From Eopsaltria australis (Eukaryota; Chordata; Aves; Passeriformes; Petroicidae), in contig JAVTVJ010000012.1 of NCBI GenBank assembly GCA_034509425.1, positions 7,723,001 to 7,787,000 on the forward strand: 64,000 bases of DNA, in the 5' to 3' direction. Position 1 is the stretch's first letter; each line of letters begins with the position of its first letter. The notes beneath the pieces were generated by a model. That model was not told where the DNA came from. It made no database searches and saw only the letters and a list, made by a program, of their open reading frames with translations. Positions 1 through 13,160 of the stretch are shown in pieces. The position numbers were made by a program, and so were the translations under genes.

Positions 1-684
1 AGAACAAACCTGAAGTAGAATTTCTTGTACTTCTCAGCAATTTTTATTATTGTAGCTCATGAGCAGAGAAAGAAGTTTAATTCAAAAACTAACTACTCTG
101 AAAACAGTTGTCACTGCCTTGCACCTCCTCCCAGTACACATTTCAATTTTTGCTGTTCAAACAGTTTAGAAAGTTTAGGCTGTTCTGATTTGCAGAGTGA
201 TTTTCCCCCCATCTCCAACTTTCTCAAGACAACAGATGCCTATGAAGAAATGACATATATGAAGGTCTTAAATCTAAGTGTTAAACAAACATAAGCCAGT
301 TTGTTCCTCTCTTTGTAGTCACTGGACAGATGAAAGATCAGTTTCCAAATCTCTATTCTGTTTAACTTGGAATAAAATCTGAAAATGGGGTGATTCACAT
401 GCCTGCATACAAAGAGGCTACAAGTTTATTGAATAATGTTGATTTAGAGTATTTATCTTTATGAAACTATTTCCAGTTAGTATAAATACTTAAATAAATA
501 TCGAATCTGAATCTTCCATCTTTGGAAATAATATCAGTTTTGAGGTTTATGTCAATCTCACAACTCCTTCTCCCTCTCCTTGTGAATACTTGCTGTTCTT
601 CTCAAATCTTTAATTCTTCAGGATTTTGATCTTCATGAAACCGCCCAGCTCTTGTTCCCTTAATGTGACTCTGGTGTCAGGAGG
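1..684. other. unique non-coding sequence
   Basis: No gene, transposon or RNA is recognised. The 89-codon ORF at 25-294 has no domain, no repeat structure and no splice context that would support it. The sequence is AT-rich with ordinary complexity. Confidence 0.5.
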
Positions 685-770
685 CACCAGAAGCCTCCTG
701 TGTCCCTAAACCAAGATGATAACTTTCTGATTCACCAGAAGCCTAAACCAAGATGATAACTTTCTGATTC
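685..770. repeat. local duplication, 29-bp core with 37-bp period
   Basis: A 29-base core beginning CCTAAACCAAGATG and ending TTTCTGATTC occurs at 705-733 and again at 742-770 without a mismatch. A second shared motif, CACCAGAAGCCT, lies at 685-696 and 733-744. The first unit carries about 11 extra bases (CCTGTGTCCCT region) between these motifs. This looks like a recent tandem duplication followed by a small deletion or insertion. No function is visible. Confidence 0.85.
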
Positions 771-1725
771 TAACAGCAAAGCACATAAATCTTTCACAAC
801 ACAAGTCACAGCTGGATCTACACTTTTTCTGTGTGTATTGTAGTGTGTTTGCTCAAAATGTTTTGACAACTGAGGAGGAAAATATTCAAACAGGAGAAAA
901 CTGACCACAAGCTCACTCACCCTGTAAGACTGATGGGATATTTTGGTTTGCTTTCTTTGGCATCTCCCTTATGAGAACAGATAAGGTTAACCATGAGTGC
1001 TCATTGATCAGAGCTCAGCCAACAACTAGCATTTAGGTTAGTGTCAGGAGAGTGAGAAATCTGGCAGTTGCAGTAGGAGTGGGACTGCAAAAGCACTGTA
1101 GGAATCAAGAACAGTCATCCACATGAATTCATCCTTGAGAACATGATCATGGGAACCATGCATGGAGTAAGATTCAGCCCACACCTAGACTTCAGGTTAG
1201 GGCTGGAGGAGTCACAGGCTGTGTCTGCTCTTTCAGAGATAGGGGGAGCCCTGTCAGGCCCGTGCATGTGTTAGTCACGCTTTTGACACTGAGTCTCACC
1301 AGTCCTCTGTGTTTCCCCATGTATGTGATATTGGGTCAGCCTACTTTTGCATACTGCTATCTTGGAATTTGTTGTCAGCATTTGCTTTCAGAAAGCTCTG
1401 AGCCTTACACTGAGCTTAAGGTCTATCTACAGCCATGTCTGACTTGGGATCTTTTGGGTTTTGTTTACTTGATTTTACTTGATTTGGTTCAAAATGATGT
1501 TTTATATTCTCTATTGTTAGCTGGAAGGCCTCCTGTGAATAGGAGCTATGATCAGATTGTGGTTTGCTTACATTTTTGAGATTTGCAGAGTTTATGCTCG
1601 ACATTGGATCAGTTGCTAAGATGACCTTCTATTAACATAATTTATTCCTGTTCCTGGCTGGTTCACTGCCTAGTTTGGTAATATCTCTCCCCAGTTAACT
1701 GTCTTGCAAGCCAAATTACACATTT
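771..1725. other. unique non-coding sequence
   Basis: No recognisable gene or repeat. An ORF of 105 codons at 1262-1579 is Leu/Ser/Cys-rich with no domain, and an ORF of 62 codons overlaps it on the other strand. Both are probably chance. Confidence 0.45.
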
Positions 1726-1770
1726 GTGCTTGGAGTGAAAGCAGCCAAAGCAGTGCTTGGAGTGAAAGCA
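1726..1770. repeat. 18-bp direct repeat, 27-bp period
   Basis: The 18-base word GTGCTTGGAGTGAAAGCA is present at 1726-1743 and again at 1753-1770, separated by GCCAAAGCA. The spacer's last bases resemble the end of the unit, which fits slippage. Confidence 0.85.
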
Positions 1771-4700
1771 CATCCTGCCCCAGGAACCTCACAGTCCCTG
1801 GGGTCAGTCTGCTGGACAACCCTGTCTTTTCCTGTGCATCCCTTAACACTCCTGCACTATAAATGATCACAATTTACACAAATTAACAGGAGTACAAAGA
1901 TACATAAGAGACTAGAAATTTCCTGAGTTTTATAATATAACATGTAGATGGACCAAGTTGGAACAGTGTCAAAGGTGGTTGTATCTACTCCCTGAACTCT
2001 GCAGGCACCACAGGAATTCTCTGTTGTAGACTAGGGATTGCTGTAACCCATCACCACTACAAAATTCAGGGATTAATACACTAGCTTTGTGAGACTAATT
2101 TAATATCCATTGCAGGAGTCTGATACCATGTGAAATGGCAGGACTGATGGTATCAAACAGTACAATGTGCCTCTCAAATGGCAGACAATACCCTGAGCCC
2201 AGTGAATAGCTAAGGTATCCAGTGATAAAGAAATGAAATGCTAGTGATCGTATCAAGAGCAGCTTGTGCAGCTAGCTTACATTTCTTTCTTAAAGCAAGA
2301 ATTTCCTGCTTTAGAAAACAGCCTTTCCTGAAACCCAGATAGCTCAAACCTATTGCAAGAGCCAGGCCAAAACCAGCTAAGCTGGAAAAGAAAAAGTGAA
2401 TTTTCACCTGGCTGATGATAGCTTTTGGGAAGTGGGCTGGAAGAGCTGAGCTGTTCCCAGTGTGGGTTCTCAGAATTGGTCTTGGGATTCAACTAGTTTA
2501 GTTACAGTCTTGATCTCAGTATGAAAGACAGGAGAGCACTGATGAGCCATGTCAGTGACATAAATTGCTTGATATCTTCATTACAGAGAACAAAGGGAAT
2601 ATCCTGCAGAGAGAGTGGATGATGTTAGTGGAGCCTCAGAGGTGGAACAGTAAGAGGAAAAGGCTGTAAGTCCTGAAGCATATCGGTTCCCTGAGAATAT
2701 TAGTTAGTGATGCTCCTTTATTAGCCTTGCTGTAGTGGAGGCACAGAAGAGCTGTTCAGCAGTGCACACTCCACTCAAGGTTCCCTCACTGACATGCACG
2801 TGGATGTCCTCTAAAGCTTTGCTCTTTGATGCATTACTCCCACCAGACCTCTTCAGCTCAGTTAGCCACACCTTTCTCTTAGCAATTGAAATACTGCTCT
2901 TTTCCCTGGGTAGCAGCATTAGGTTCTCATGACTATGTAAAATGTGAAGGTCTAATGGCCAAATAGTATTTGTCAGTGTGGGTCCCCCTTAGCATTAAAT
3001 ATTTAATGGAGAGATTTTCCTTTCATATGAACTGGCTCTGTGCCCTGAAAGCACTTCACTTCTAGCACCTTGAGGACATTTTGGCATCCATTTAGGAAAA
3101 ATGAAGAGATTTGCCATCTTGAGTGCCTCCAGTCACTATAATATGTACACTGGTGTCAAGTATTTGCAATAATGCAGCATTTTCTACACATTTTCACCTC
3201 TGGCTGTCACAGGTGTGGCCTTTGAGGAAAGCCCAAGTATCTCCAACAGCAAAGAGCTCCCAAAGAAGCTCACAGTATTTGTGGCTGACTGGTTGTTATC
3301 CCAAAGTCTGATACTGATTTCTTTGACAGCTACTGCTTCCCTCATTTCTTATCATACAGGTAACTGATTATTTTACTCTGTTGTAATTAACAAAAACATA
3401 AAAGATGTTTTAACCTGTCACATTATGTCTGGAAACCACATTTACAACTACACAGTCATCCCTGCCAGCAGCTGGGAATGTTTCAGTCACTATTGCTGTT
3501 TCCATTGCTGAGCCACAAACTGACAGCTCTGTGCAAGCAGAGGAGTCCTTGGCACAGAAGACATCACAGGCAGAATCTGTCCTCCCTGCAAATCAGTAAT
3601 AATGCCTTGTGTTTTCCTAATGCCTTTCACCACAGGGATACATGGACAGCTTTGCTGAGTAATGGCACAGTTTCCAATCAGCACTTCAGGCTCTGACAAC
3701 AGAATGGACTAGAAAGTATCCAACTATAACTATATAATGCTTAAGTGAAATTACAGCTTTAATTTTGAACAGGTGAAATTCAGAAGAAATGATATTGACC
3801 CAGGTTGTTCAGGTTAGCACCTCTAACTCATGTGGTTACTGAAAGTGGTCCTAGCTTAATTTAGAAGTTCTGACCACAGGTAGGCTAAACTATGAACTCA
3901 GATTTCAACCTCCTGGATAGGTTTTCTCACGGATCATCTCAGAGAATGATCCCTAGCACCACTGATTTGTGTCATGGAAGACAACACAAATGTGATATGA
4001 TACTCATTGTCTAAATGGCAGATTGTCCTTATTAAAGAATCAGAGGGTTTTTTTGTTGATTTTAAATTTCATATTATTTTAAAAACTAAAATCAGAATGT
4101 GGCAGTACAAGCAATGGTGAGTTCCCTTCTCAAGGAGAAGCCTAGTCTGTAACGTGCTTCACTTCTTAAATTATAAACTTCAGAAAGCCATTTTGCCTTG
4201 TCCTTCCTAGGTCAAACACATCCTCCTACGCTGCTGTTTCTTTAGCAGCTGGGATAGTCATTTCATATTATTTTCATATATTTGCTCCTCACTTTGCCAG
4301 TACATGAAGTATTTGAAAAGGCAAAGAGGTCAGTTTTCAGATAGCATAGCTAGAAATCACCATCCTCAATATATTGTAGAGAAAAGCTCAAAACCAGATG
4401 TACCTGTTAGAAATGGTGTGTAATTCACAGTACAGTAAATTTCAAACTGTATTGCAATTCTCTTTATAGTAACAGCAGATAAAAATTAGATATAATCCAA
4501 ATGGAGCCTGTTTTTCTACTGAAAACCCAGGGGAACTATAAAGACAACAGTTCTTTATTGGGAATGCACCCTATCTTTATTAGAAGAACTTAAGTGTTCA
4601 AATATATGCTGATAGGGATTTGGTGATTGAAGTGTACAAACACGGATATGACTTGCAACACTGAGAGATCTAGAAGGTTCAGGACACTTCTCCAGCCAAG

Positions 4701-5163
4701 AAGTAGCCTGATTTACAATGCTGATTTAAAACAGTCAGTGTTTGGATTACAATTTCAATTTTGCCTTTTCATGCTTTGCCAGTGTTGAAATTAAATTGTG
4801 TATTAATTTATTGTTATCCCTTTGTTAGCAACAGGAGATGACAGAGCCCTGCTGGAACCTGGTGCAGACAGCTTGTTTTTCACTCTGCATACACAGGTTC
4901 TGAGCACTGGTGTTCACAAAGAAGGTATGTCCTATCTGCTCTTTCCAGAATGCCAAACCCAACAAAAAAACACAGGGTAACAATTTAGTTAGAGAGACAG
5001 ATTCCCTTTGCATATGCCACAGCTCCTTCAAAGAACTATTGTACCCAAAGTTAACAAAAAGATAAAATTTAATGTCTTTGTCATTGACACGGACAGTGGG
5101 ACCAAGTGCATCCTCAGCAAGTTTGCCAGTGATCCATAGTGTGACGCAGCTGACTGACACACT
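1771..5163. other. unique non-coding sequence
   Basis: About 3.4 kb of ordinary AT-rich sequence. Several ORFs of 60-72 codons occur on both strands. One of 118 codons lies at 4825-5181 on the minus strand; it has no domain and runs into the minisatellite, so I do not support it as a gene. No transposon is recognised. Confidence 0.45.
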
Positions 5164-5243
5164 AGAGGGAAGGAATGCCATCCAGAGGGAAGGAATTCCA
5201 CTCAGAGGAAAGGAATTCTACCCAGAGAGAAGGGATGCTTGAG
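5164..5243. repeat. 20-bp minisatellite, four copies
   Basis: Four diverged 20-base units follow one another at 5164-5183, 5184-5203, 5204-5223 and 5224-5243. The first is AGAGGGAAGGAATGCCATCC and the others vary around AGAGRRAAGGRATKC. The right edge touches the CR1 fragment that begins around 5240, so the array may sit at the insertion junction. Confidence 0.85.
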
Positions 5244-5510
5244 AGCTGAGCCTACAGAAATTTCAGGAGGTTAAACAAGCCAAGTGCAAGGTGCTGCCCG
5301 TGGGTTGGGGCAACCCCTGAAATCAAAGTTGAGGGATGGAGAGCAGCCCTGCCAAGGAAGACTCGGGGTTCTGGTGGGTGAGAGGCTGGACATGAGCCAG
5401 CAATGTACACTCACAGCCCAGAAAGCCAGTTGTGTTCTGGGCTGCATCCAAAGCACAGTGGCCAGCAGGGCAAGGGAGGGAATTCTGCCCTTCTGCTCTG
5501 CTACAATTAA
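5240..5510 (+). mobile_element. CR1 LINE fragment (ORF2, after the RT core)
   Basis: This is a piece of the second ORF of a CR1 retrotransposon, which in full-length elements encodes an endonuclease and reverse transcriptase. Two reading frames are needed. The first gives KCKVLPVGWGNP near 5285-5320. The second gives LGVLVGERLDMSQQC and later LGCIQSTVASRAREGIL up to about 5490. These match the conserved CR1 region just downstream of the catalytic box. The fragment has frame changes, lacks the RT core and the 3' end, and stops near TCTGCTCTGCT. It abuts the 20-bp minisatellite. It is a dead, truncated copy. Confidence 0.9.
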
Positions 5511-6165
5511 TGGATCATGCTTTCTGCTACCTTAAACTCACACATTACTACAGCTATGTAGGAGATACTTTTTAAAGTATTGGATGAAGGGAATTTTCTT
5601 TTCCTATTAAAATGACTATCGAAACTGATTTTAAAAGAAAGATTTTTCACTAAAGATTTGGGTAATATATCACAAAATATTTTAAAGATGTCATTTCTTA
5701 TCTTGAACAAAAGAGATGTACTGGCTGCTCTCAGTTTAGCAGGTGACCCATGTCCACCCTTGCTCTGTCTGGCCAGCTAAAGAGTTTAATATCTTTACCA
5801 AGATTTATCCTCTGTGTGTGCATTTGTTCTGTGATTGGTTTTCTTGCTTTTGTTAAAAATGTCAAGACCCTTCACCAATTTTTCTCTGGATTAGAAATGT
5901 TTTCTTCTGACCAGCTTTGTCAATTTTGAAAAGTATTCTTATTTAAGTTAACCGTGTCACCTTTAACCTTGTGTACCATCACTTTTGCCACCACTGTGGA
6001 AGAGAAAACACTGTGTAGAATTGTGCACAACAGTTTTCTGCAGCAGGCAGCAAAGGCTCATGGCAGGATGTCAGAGCAGGAGCAAGTGAAGGGGAAATGA
6101 GCAGATGTGAGCTCTGGAAGGCAACATAATGCTGCTAAGGGAATCAGAGGAGAAGCACTGCTGTT
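5511..6165. other. unique non-coding sequence
   Basis: Nothing recognisable. It is AT-rich with several long T and A stretches. No ORF over 67 codons was found. Confidence 0.45.
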
Positions 6166-6240
6166 GGGAAGAAAGGAAGGATGAAGAAGGAGAAATGTTA
6201 ACATGTTAAATGGAAGGAAGGAAAGAAGAGAAAAAGAGGG
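6166..6240. repeat. polypurine-rich tract
   Basis: The plus strand is almost all A and G in GGAAGGA/GAAGA words, interrupted by ATGTTAACATGTTAAAT near 6195-6211. It is a diverged (GGAA)n-like low-complexity tract. Such tracts can adopt triplex structures, but nothing here shows that. Confidence 0.7.
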
Positions 6241-7606
6241 GTTTAATTTCCTAAGAGGGAAAAGGGTTCCAAACCAATCATTGAATAAGGATTCTTGCCT
6301 AAGTCAGGTATATGCCAGGCTTATGGGAGCTTTATCTGGGATTTTAATTTAAAATGTTAGAAAACTTAGGTAGTTTACACAGTTTGGATCTGTATTTTAC
6401 ACAGCTTCGAAATAGTCCAAAGTCTGAAATTTTTTGATTCTTGTATTTAAAGTGAAACTTCATTTTGATTTTTAAAAATTATTTGGCCAAAGTACATTTA
6501 TTCTAAGGTAAACTTTATTAATATTTTCCATCAAACCCTTTTTTAAAAACCAGAGACAAGTGTGCAGTGGAAACTACTTAGCCTGTCTGTAGAAATACAT
6601 GTTGCAAAGAGTTGAAAACTGGAACTCTGGATGTCTCATACTGTACAGTTATGACCTGTAGTGTGATTTAAATGCCAACTTGTAGACTACATCTATTGTA
6701 GAAGAAAATTAATTGCTGTCTTCTTACATTTCCAAAAAAGACTATTTCCAAAGCACTTCAGGAAACACCTACACAAAACTGACTCTGCTTTGTTACTTCT
6801 ACTTCCTTCTACTTCTGGGAAATGCCCCTTTTGCTGACCCAGCTGACTGGAATTTATGAGCTATAAGGTGACTATTTTAAAGAAAAAAAAGTTTCTCAGA
6901 GGAAAGATATAATCAGAAGGTGAGGGCACACAGTTGTCTTATGTGACCTGCCTCCACATGCTGTTTTTAAAAAAATGTGTATGTTACAAATTAATACCTC
7001 TGTGGCAAATATCCCAGCCATTCATGAATTGCCTTCATGTCTGATTCATTCTGACTGCTTTAGTCAGATTGCACCAGTATCATTTTGAAAATTAACTTGC
7101 AACTTGCAGAGGAGAAGAAAAAAATACAGGTATGGAGAAAGCTCCTAAATTTTAACCTGATTCCCTTTTTCTGGTAAATAGCTATTCCAAATTCTTTATC
7201 TTATTTGAATTTGCTATTTACTGTAAATCTCTACACAGATTGCATGCTTGGAAGAAGATAACTGCTTTTGCTTGTTTATCTACCCATGAGGGATAGTACC
7301 AGCTCCTTGTGACTTGGAAATTTTGGCATTAACTGAGAGAAGAAAAAAAGATCCTTGCCCAGGCAAAGGAGAATAAATAAAAAAATGCAACTGATGTTTT
7401 AATCCTAATAGATGGACATATCAGAAGTGTCTGATGAAAATATTCTCTGGTTGTTTTGTACAATGTAAAAAATCTGGGAGGAAAGTTATGGAGTTCCATG
7501 TAGGACCATCCCCTAGCAATGGGTAGGACAGCTCTGCATGAATATGCAAAGGAACATGTATTTTACTTCCCTGACAAGATGCTAATAATTCTAAAAATGT
7601 GTCTGT
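6241..7606. other. unique non-coding sequence
   Basis: About 1.4 kb of AT-rich sequence with no recognisable gene, transposon or RNA. Confidence 0.45.
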
Positions 7607-7650
7607 GAGTGTATATATATATGTGTGTGTATAGAGAGAGAGCAGAGAGA
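7607..7650. repeat. compound TA / TG / GA microsatellite
   Basis: Short runs of TA (7612-7622), TG (7622-7630) and GA (7633-7650) follow one another. It is a simple dinucleotide compound repeat. Confidence 0.8.
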
Positions 7651-9896
7651 ATTTCCACAAAGCAGACACTTCCTGGTCACCTTCAGTGCCTCACACCTTT
7701 TGCCTGCTCTTTTGTTGTTTACTCAGAGAGAAAGTGGCTTGTGTGCACTCCCAGCACTAGAAGGACCAGGCACAGGAAACCTTTCTAGGTGATGCCAAGG
7801 TGAACAGCCATCTGTGAGCTGGTCTTGAACAGGTAAAACAGGATTCTGCATGAGGAGCACGTGAGAGGGCTCCCCAGAGTACAAACAGTGTCAGGTGGGT
7901 TTGTGTTAGATGACTCAATCTGAAGAAATAAAGAAGAAAAAATCCATCCTTGAGCTCAGGTATCAGAGATGAGACCATTATGATAAATAACTGGATGACA
8001 CCTGGCTGGTTGTAAGATTCATTGGCTGAATTCAGTGTTGAACTGAAGCTGCACAGTCACAAAGGCTAAAATTTGACTTGAAGCATATTATGTGTCCCAG
8101 AGCCAGGTTTACCTGTTGTAAAGGTAAAGGAACAGGTATGTCATACATTTCTTTGCAATCTCCTAATTTCACAGCTAGGAAAATCAGCCTTTCACTGACC
8201 TTTCCCTCTGGAGACTGAGGCCAGAACAAGAGGATGTGTCAATGATATATTTGTTAAGCAGGCTATCAGTGAGCAAGTTGCTCATCTGTGTTGATATCCA
8301 TAAGACCTTATCTTCTAAAATCTGTCTTACTTGTTTAAGGATCAGGTCCCAGCTTTGAATTATGAAGGCTTAACAGTTGCTTTTTGTAAAAATGCTCAAG
8401 GTACATGATGAAACACTTCCAGTTTGTTGACCTGCCCACTACCTGTAGAGAGTTTACCCTTCACATCAGGAAAGTGGCACTTTGCTGTGCTCCATGTGTG
8501 TGGGTAGAGGGACCTGCTGTCCTTCTTTAGTGACCCAGGACACTTCAGAGCAGCAGCCCTTCAGTCAGTCAGACAGCTGATGGGAAATCTTACAGCCATG
8601 GCAAAGGCACAGACCACCTCCGCACTGGGGTGTGGTCCCAAAGAGCTTATTCCTTTCTGCCAAGGCACGAACACTGCAGGAGGAAAAGCACCTATGACCA
8701 GTTCTGCCTCTGGGCATGCATTCATAAATCCTGTTAATGCTAAAAAGACTTGGCCCTCTACCATAGATCACTCACTTTTTTTGTGGCATTTAACTGTAAT
8801 CTCAGATAAAATGAATGGGGAAAATGGATTACTGCAGTTTGACAGCTCCTTTCTCTGCAAATTAACCATAATTTGAACTGTGTTTTTGCAATACTATCAC
8901 CATTCTGGCATATCTTAGTGTGCAAAGCTACTGAATCTGCAAACTTGGATGATCAGATTTGTTTGCAGGGATCACAAAAACCAGCCCAACCTTGCTGAAT
9001 CAAGCTGAGGAGTTAATATGTAGGGGACTTAAATATAGCAGAGCAGTAAAAGTAAGTCAAATCCACGCTTTCAGGGAACATCAAAAGTCCTCAAGTATTT
9101 TGGTGAAGTTTGATATAGCAGCTTTGCTACAATGCCTGCATGCTTTGGATTTGCCTGTTATCAGACTGAAGACAAGTGCTTTCAGCAGGCAACTTTGCTC
9201 GTTGTGTTTCTCTGGTCTGTATCCCATTTGTGCCTGTTCTCCAGCACTTAACTCCTAAGTGGGATGTTGGACCATGACCAGAGTCCCTCAGTCCCGGTTC
9301 ATTAGCTTTACTTCTAAGTAAACAAGGTGTTACCACTGTGGTGATCACAAGCAGTTACAGCTTGATCTGTAGGGGATCAAGCAACCTGCCACCTGCAGGG
9401 CCCAAATTTAAAGTACTGCTCTCATCCTCCGTGGGTTCCCCTTGAGGCTGAGCCTGCCTGCCTCGGGGCTGGCACAGCACTGGGATGCCCTCTCCTCCCT
9501 CTATCCCTGCTCAGAGCACCCAGCCCAGGGGATGAGCTAGTTCAGCCAAGTGCCTGCCACCCGTTTGTGAGTCAGCATCCAAAGACTGCTCCAGGGTGCG
9601 ATTTGCCAGAAAGTGCTGGCAAAGGACAGCTTTTGTCTCCACTTTAAAGTACCTTGTTCCTTTACAGCTGTGTAGCAGCCAGGCAAGGGCATAACTTTCC
9701 ATCTCGATGTATGAAGTATGCCAAATGCAAGAGAGAAGGAAGATAAGCCTTTTGATAAGGTAGGGAAGGTAGGGGGAAACTCATCTGTATGGAATACTGA
9801 GAGGGAGATTTAAAAAAACATGAGTGACAAGAGAATAAGGCTTATGAATAATTTTAAAGAAAAGTGGATGTTTTAGCTAAATGGCATTTTTCTCTG
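7651..9896. other. unique sequence with a GC-richer block at 9.24-9.70 kb
   Basis: No gene is recognised. The block around 9240-9700 is clearly richer in G and C than its surroundings, with a few CpGs, but falls short of an obvious CpG island. The stretch 8780-8890 reads like a possible conserved non-coding element (see findings). Three frames are open together around 8565-8771, which reflects low local stop density, not a gene. Confidence 0.4.
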
Positions 9897-9913
9897 TTTT
9901 TTTTTTTTTTTTT
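9897..9913. repeat. poly-T run (17 T)
   Basis: There are seventeen consecutive T residues. No retrotransposon body is recognisable to the left on the reverse strand, so it cannot be assigned as a poly-A tail. Confidence 0.9.
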
Positions 9914-12900
9914 ATCTTTATATAGATTAGCATTGCTAATGGGTTCAGGTGTACTTTTGCAGTTGATTGGTTAGTGAGAGGGAATTTGTTTTGAAAGCAA
10001 AGCTCTGTTCTCTGATAAGTGTTCCTAGACTTGTAATATGATTTTTTTTTCCTATTGTGAGTTTAAAAACTGTAGAATTTAAGTGCCCAAGAGATTTTTA
10101 TCCCCTTCTTTCAATGAAAAACAGATTATCAAACACTGGCCATTCTTAAACAATAAATTTTAGGGTCTTCATAATGAATGTCCTAAAATTGTCCCAAATT
10201 TCTTTTGTTTTCTGTCTGAGAAAATACTTGAAATATTACATAGTTACAAGAATTTTTGAAGCTGTTTTCCTGTGCAAGGATGGGATGCTTATTTCAGGAA
10301 GCTGTAACTCAGTAGGAAAGGTGGTTCTTTTGTTAGATTGTTGGTACAAAATGTTCAGGTAGCACTGAGTAACTCAATTAACCTTGTTCTTGCATGTACT
10401 CAGGGGCCCAATGGAAAACGTGACAAAGATTTTCTGGAGGTGTCTCTGATCTGCCATTCCAAGGTCTTTATTAACTTGGGTGTATTTATCCCTTCTGTCT
10501 GTGTTTTCACTATTCACACTGAAAACAAGACATACACATTTGGAAGTCTGTAGATGAACCTGGAGTGCTAAGATGTTTCTCTTAATTTTTTCTTAATGAT
10601 TGCACATTATCAGAGACCACATAAAAGTCATACGACTGATATTACTCAGTGTGCTGATACTTCAATCTTAGAGACTCATGTGTGAAAATAGAGATTTCTC
10701 TTACTCAGCTAACTGTCTTCTAGTTTCTAAGAAAATATGTACAGCTGTTTAAGATAAAAGTCTACCCCTATCTTAGGAGATGACATCTGTAAGATTACAT
10801 ATAGAAAATTAAAATGAAAATTCTAACTATTTGAACACTTTTGGTTTTGTGGCTATTTACTATTATTACACTAAAAAGGCTGCTTAGGATACTGAGTAAT
10901 GGGAAATAAATAACTGAAAGTATAGCATATATTTCAACCTTTGCTCTTTTTGTTATATGAATCTAATTACAATACCAGTATTAAGCTCTTTGTTTTCATC
11001 AGCACCTTAAAAGCCAAGCTCCTGTCAATTTTTTTTATTTGCATACAGATTTTAAAAAGAACTTAATAGTGTAGCTTAAATGTCATCCAAAACTTTTCTT
11101 CTTTGTAGTATAAGTAAAAGTTTCAAAGGTTTAGCCTTTGCCATTCAATCAGTACAGATTAGACAGGTTAGCAGTGTAAGGTACATACACACATGCACTT
11201 CCACATCCTGCCCAACAAAGTTTACAATCAAAATAATAAACAGACAAAATTATCAGCATGTAGAGAAAAGAATTTACTCTGATTTCTCCCTCCTATTTTG
11301 TAGGTAATTTCTCAGCCAACACCAAAGTTAGTTGCTTGTACTTTGAGATGAAAGAAATGGTGCCTATGGTGTGATTACAGACATGAAGTGTCATCTGGAT
11401 AGGAGAAATCCTTACCCTCCAGTACACAGGACAGTATCTGTGGCAGATAAAGTACCCTGTGGCTTTGATACACTGCATACTTTGAAATGAAGCATTTTTC
11501 TGTGAAACTTACAGCTCTGCAAAACCCGACAAGTTACAAAATCACATTAGCAAAAATTATTTTTCTCCTCCGTTTTCCTGGAACAATAACAATGCCAGCT
11601 CTCTTGCTACTGAACCAGAAACATATTAAGAATTCAATAAGTGGTTTCCAAGAAGCAATAAACCACACTGAATTTAAATAGTAACAACTTTTCATATGAA
11701 AGAGAAGGGGAAAAACATACCTTGACTGAAAATTCACCACTGAGCAGATACAAATGAGTGAAGTGCAACAGCTCTCTGGAAACAGCTCCTTCTCCAGTAT
11801 GAATAAGTCTAACTTATGATTTTACTGCCCCTCCCTGAACACAGCAGACTCATCGCTCTGTTGATGACATCACACTCCTGGATTTTCTCCCATACATATA
11901 TTTTAAAAACAGTGTTTATCTACAGTATCCAGTATGAGACCACTGATATTTTAATATGGGTGGCAAAACAACACAAACACAGCTAAGACACCGATGTTCC
12001 CCAGTATGTGTATAAAACAGTCATGTGTTTGTACAACAGCTTCCAGAATTGTATGTGAGTGTGCACGCACAAAGACATGGCTCTTATCCTGATTTGGGTT
12101 TATGACAAGCACATTTTTTATTTTACTGGTGTTAGAGCTAAACAAGTCAGCTTTCTGGAGAACTTGGGTCTTTGAAACAGAAAAGATCAAATATCTCATT
12201 TACAGTCTAAGATAACTTCCATGGGAAAAAAATTTATTGTTTGTATTCTGGAAGACACTGCTCTTCCTCTCTGACTACTCAGTCTGCTGAGAACAAATAC
12301 AGAATCCAAATACTACTTAAAGATATAAATTGGACCAAAATTTCTTCAATGCTATGGATGAAATCTCTGTATGAATTAGAATGATAGCCACACACCAGAG
12401 CATACCCTTTTACTTCCTGCATTGATTTTTATTTTGGATGTCAGACAATTAACAGGGAACTAATTTTAGACTGTTTATTAGAGAAATAGCTGGTTTTCCT
12501 CTAATATTTATGCAATTAAACTGAAATCTGAAATGGCAACCATGGTTTCAAATTTCCACACAAAGGACATATCTTCATTCAAAGGAGAAATGAACAGAGA
12601 AAAGAACAGTCCACTCTCTTAGTTTGCCACAAAATTCTAATTCTGAAAATGAACAATTCAGGAAAAACACTGGTCTATATTGTGACCAGTGGTATCTACC
12701 AGTGAACATTTTGGCTCCCACTGTCCACTGGCTTGTCATTTACAATTCTAGTGCAATGCACTTCCTTGGTGTGTATTCTGACAATCGCTGCTTGGCTTTT
12801 CAGTACTTTTCCTTTTCTTTCTCTTTCTGGGAATCTGTCATAATGGCAGCTTGGTACATTTTCTGTCATTATTGGAACTGGTTGAGTCATGCTCTACTAT

Positions 12901-13160
12901 CAGCAATACCTCCCCAGGTCTGTCCCTGATTTCCCTGCACCAGCTCCAGTTTGGTTGTGTAATCTTGAGACACACAATCTCAAAGATCTTCATTCCACAT
13001 GTTTCTTTCAGTTCTTTTTCAGTTTCTTTTTTTTGTCTGGTCATGTATTTAATGTTAAATAGCAACATAATTTTGCAAATACAGTGCCTCAAAATTCTGC
13101 TTTGATTTTAAGACAAATTTTGTGTTCATAGGACAGACTTTGCTAGCCCTTAGCTTTGCT
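9914..13160. other. unique non-coding sequence
   Basis: About 3.2 kb of AT-rich sequence. ORFs up to 101 codons (12624-12929 plus) have no domains. No transposon or RNA gene is recognised. Confidence 0.45.

Noticed and set aside
4825..5181. 118-codon minus-strand ORF
   Set aside because: It begins inside the minisatellite and has no features of a protein family.
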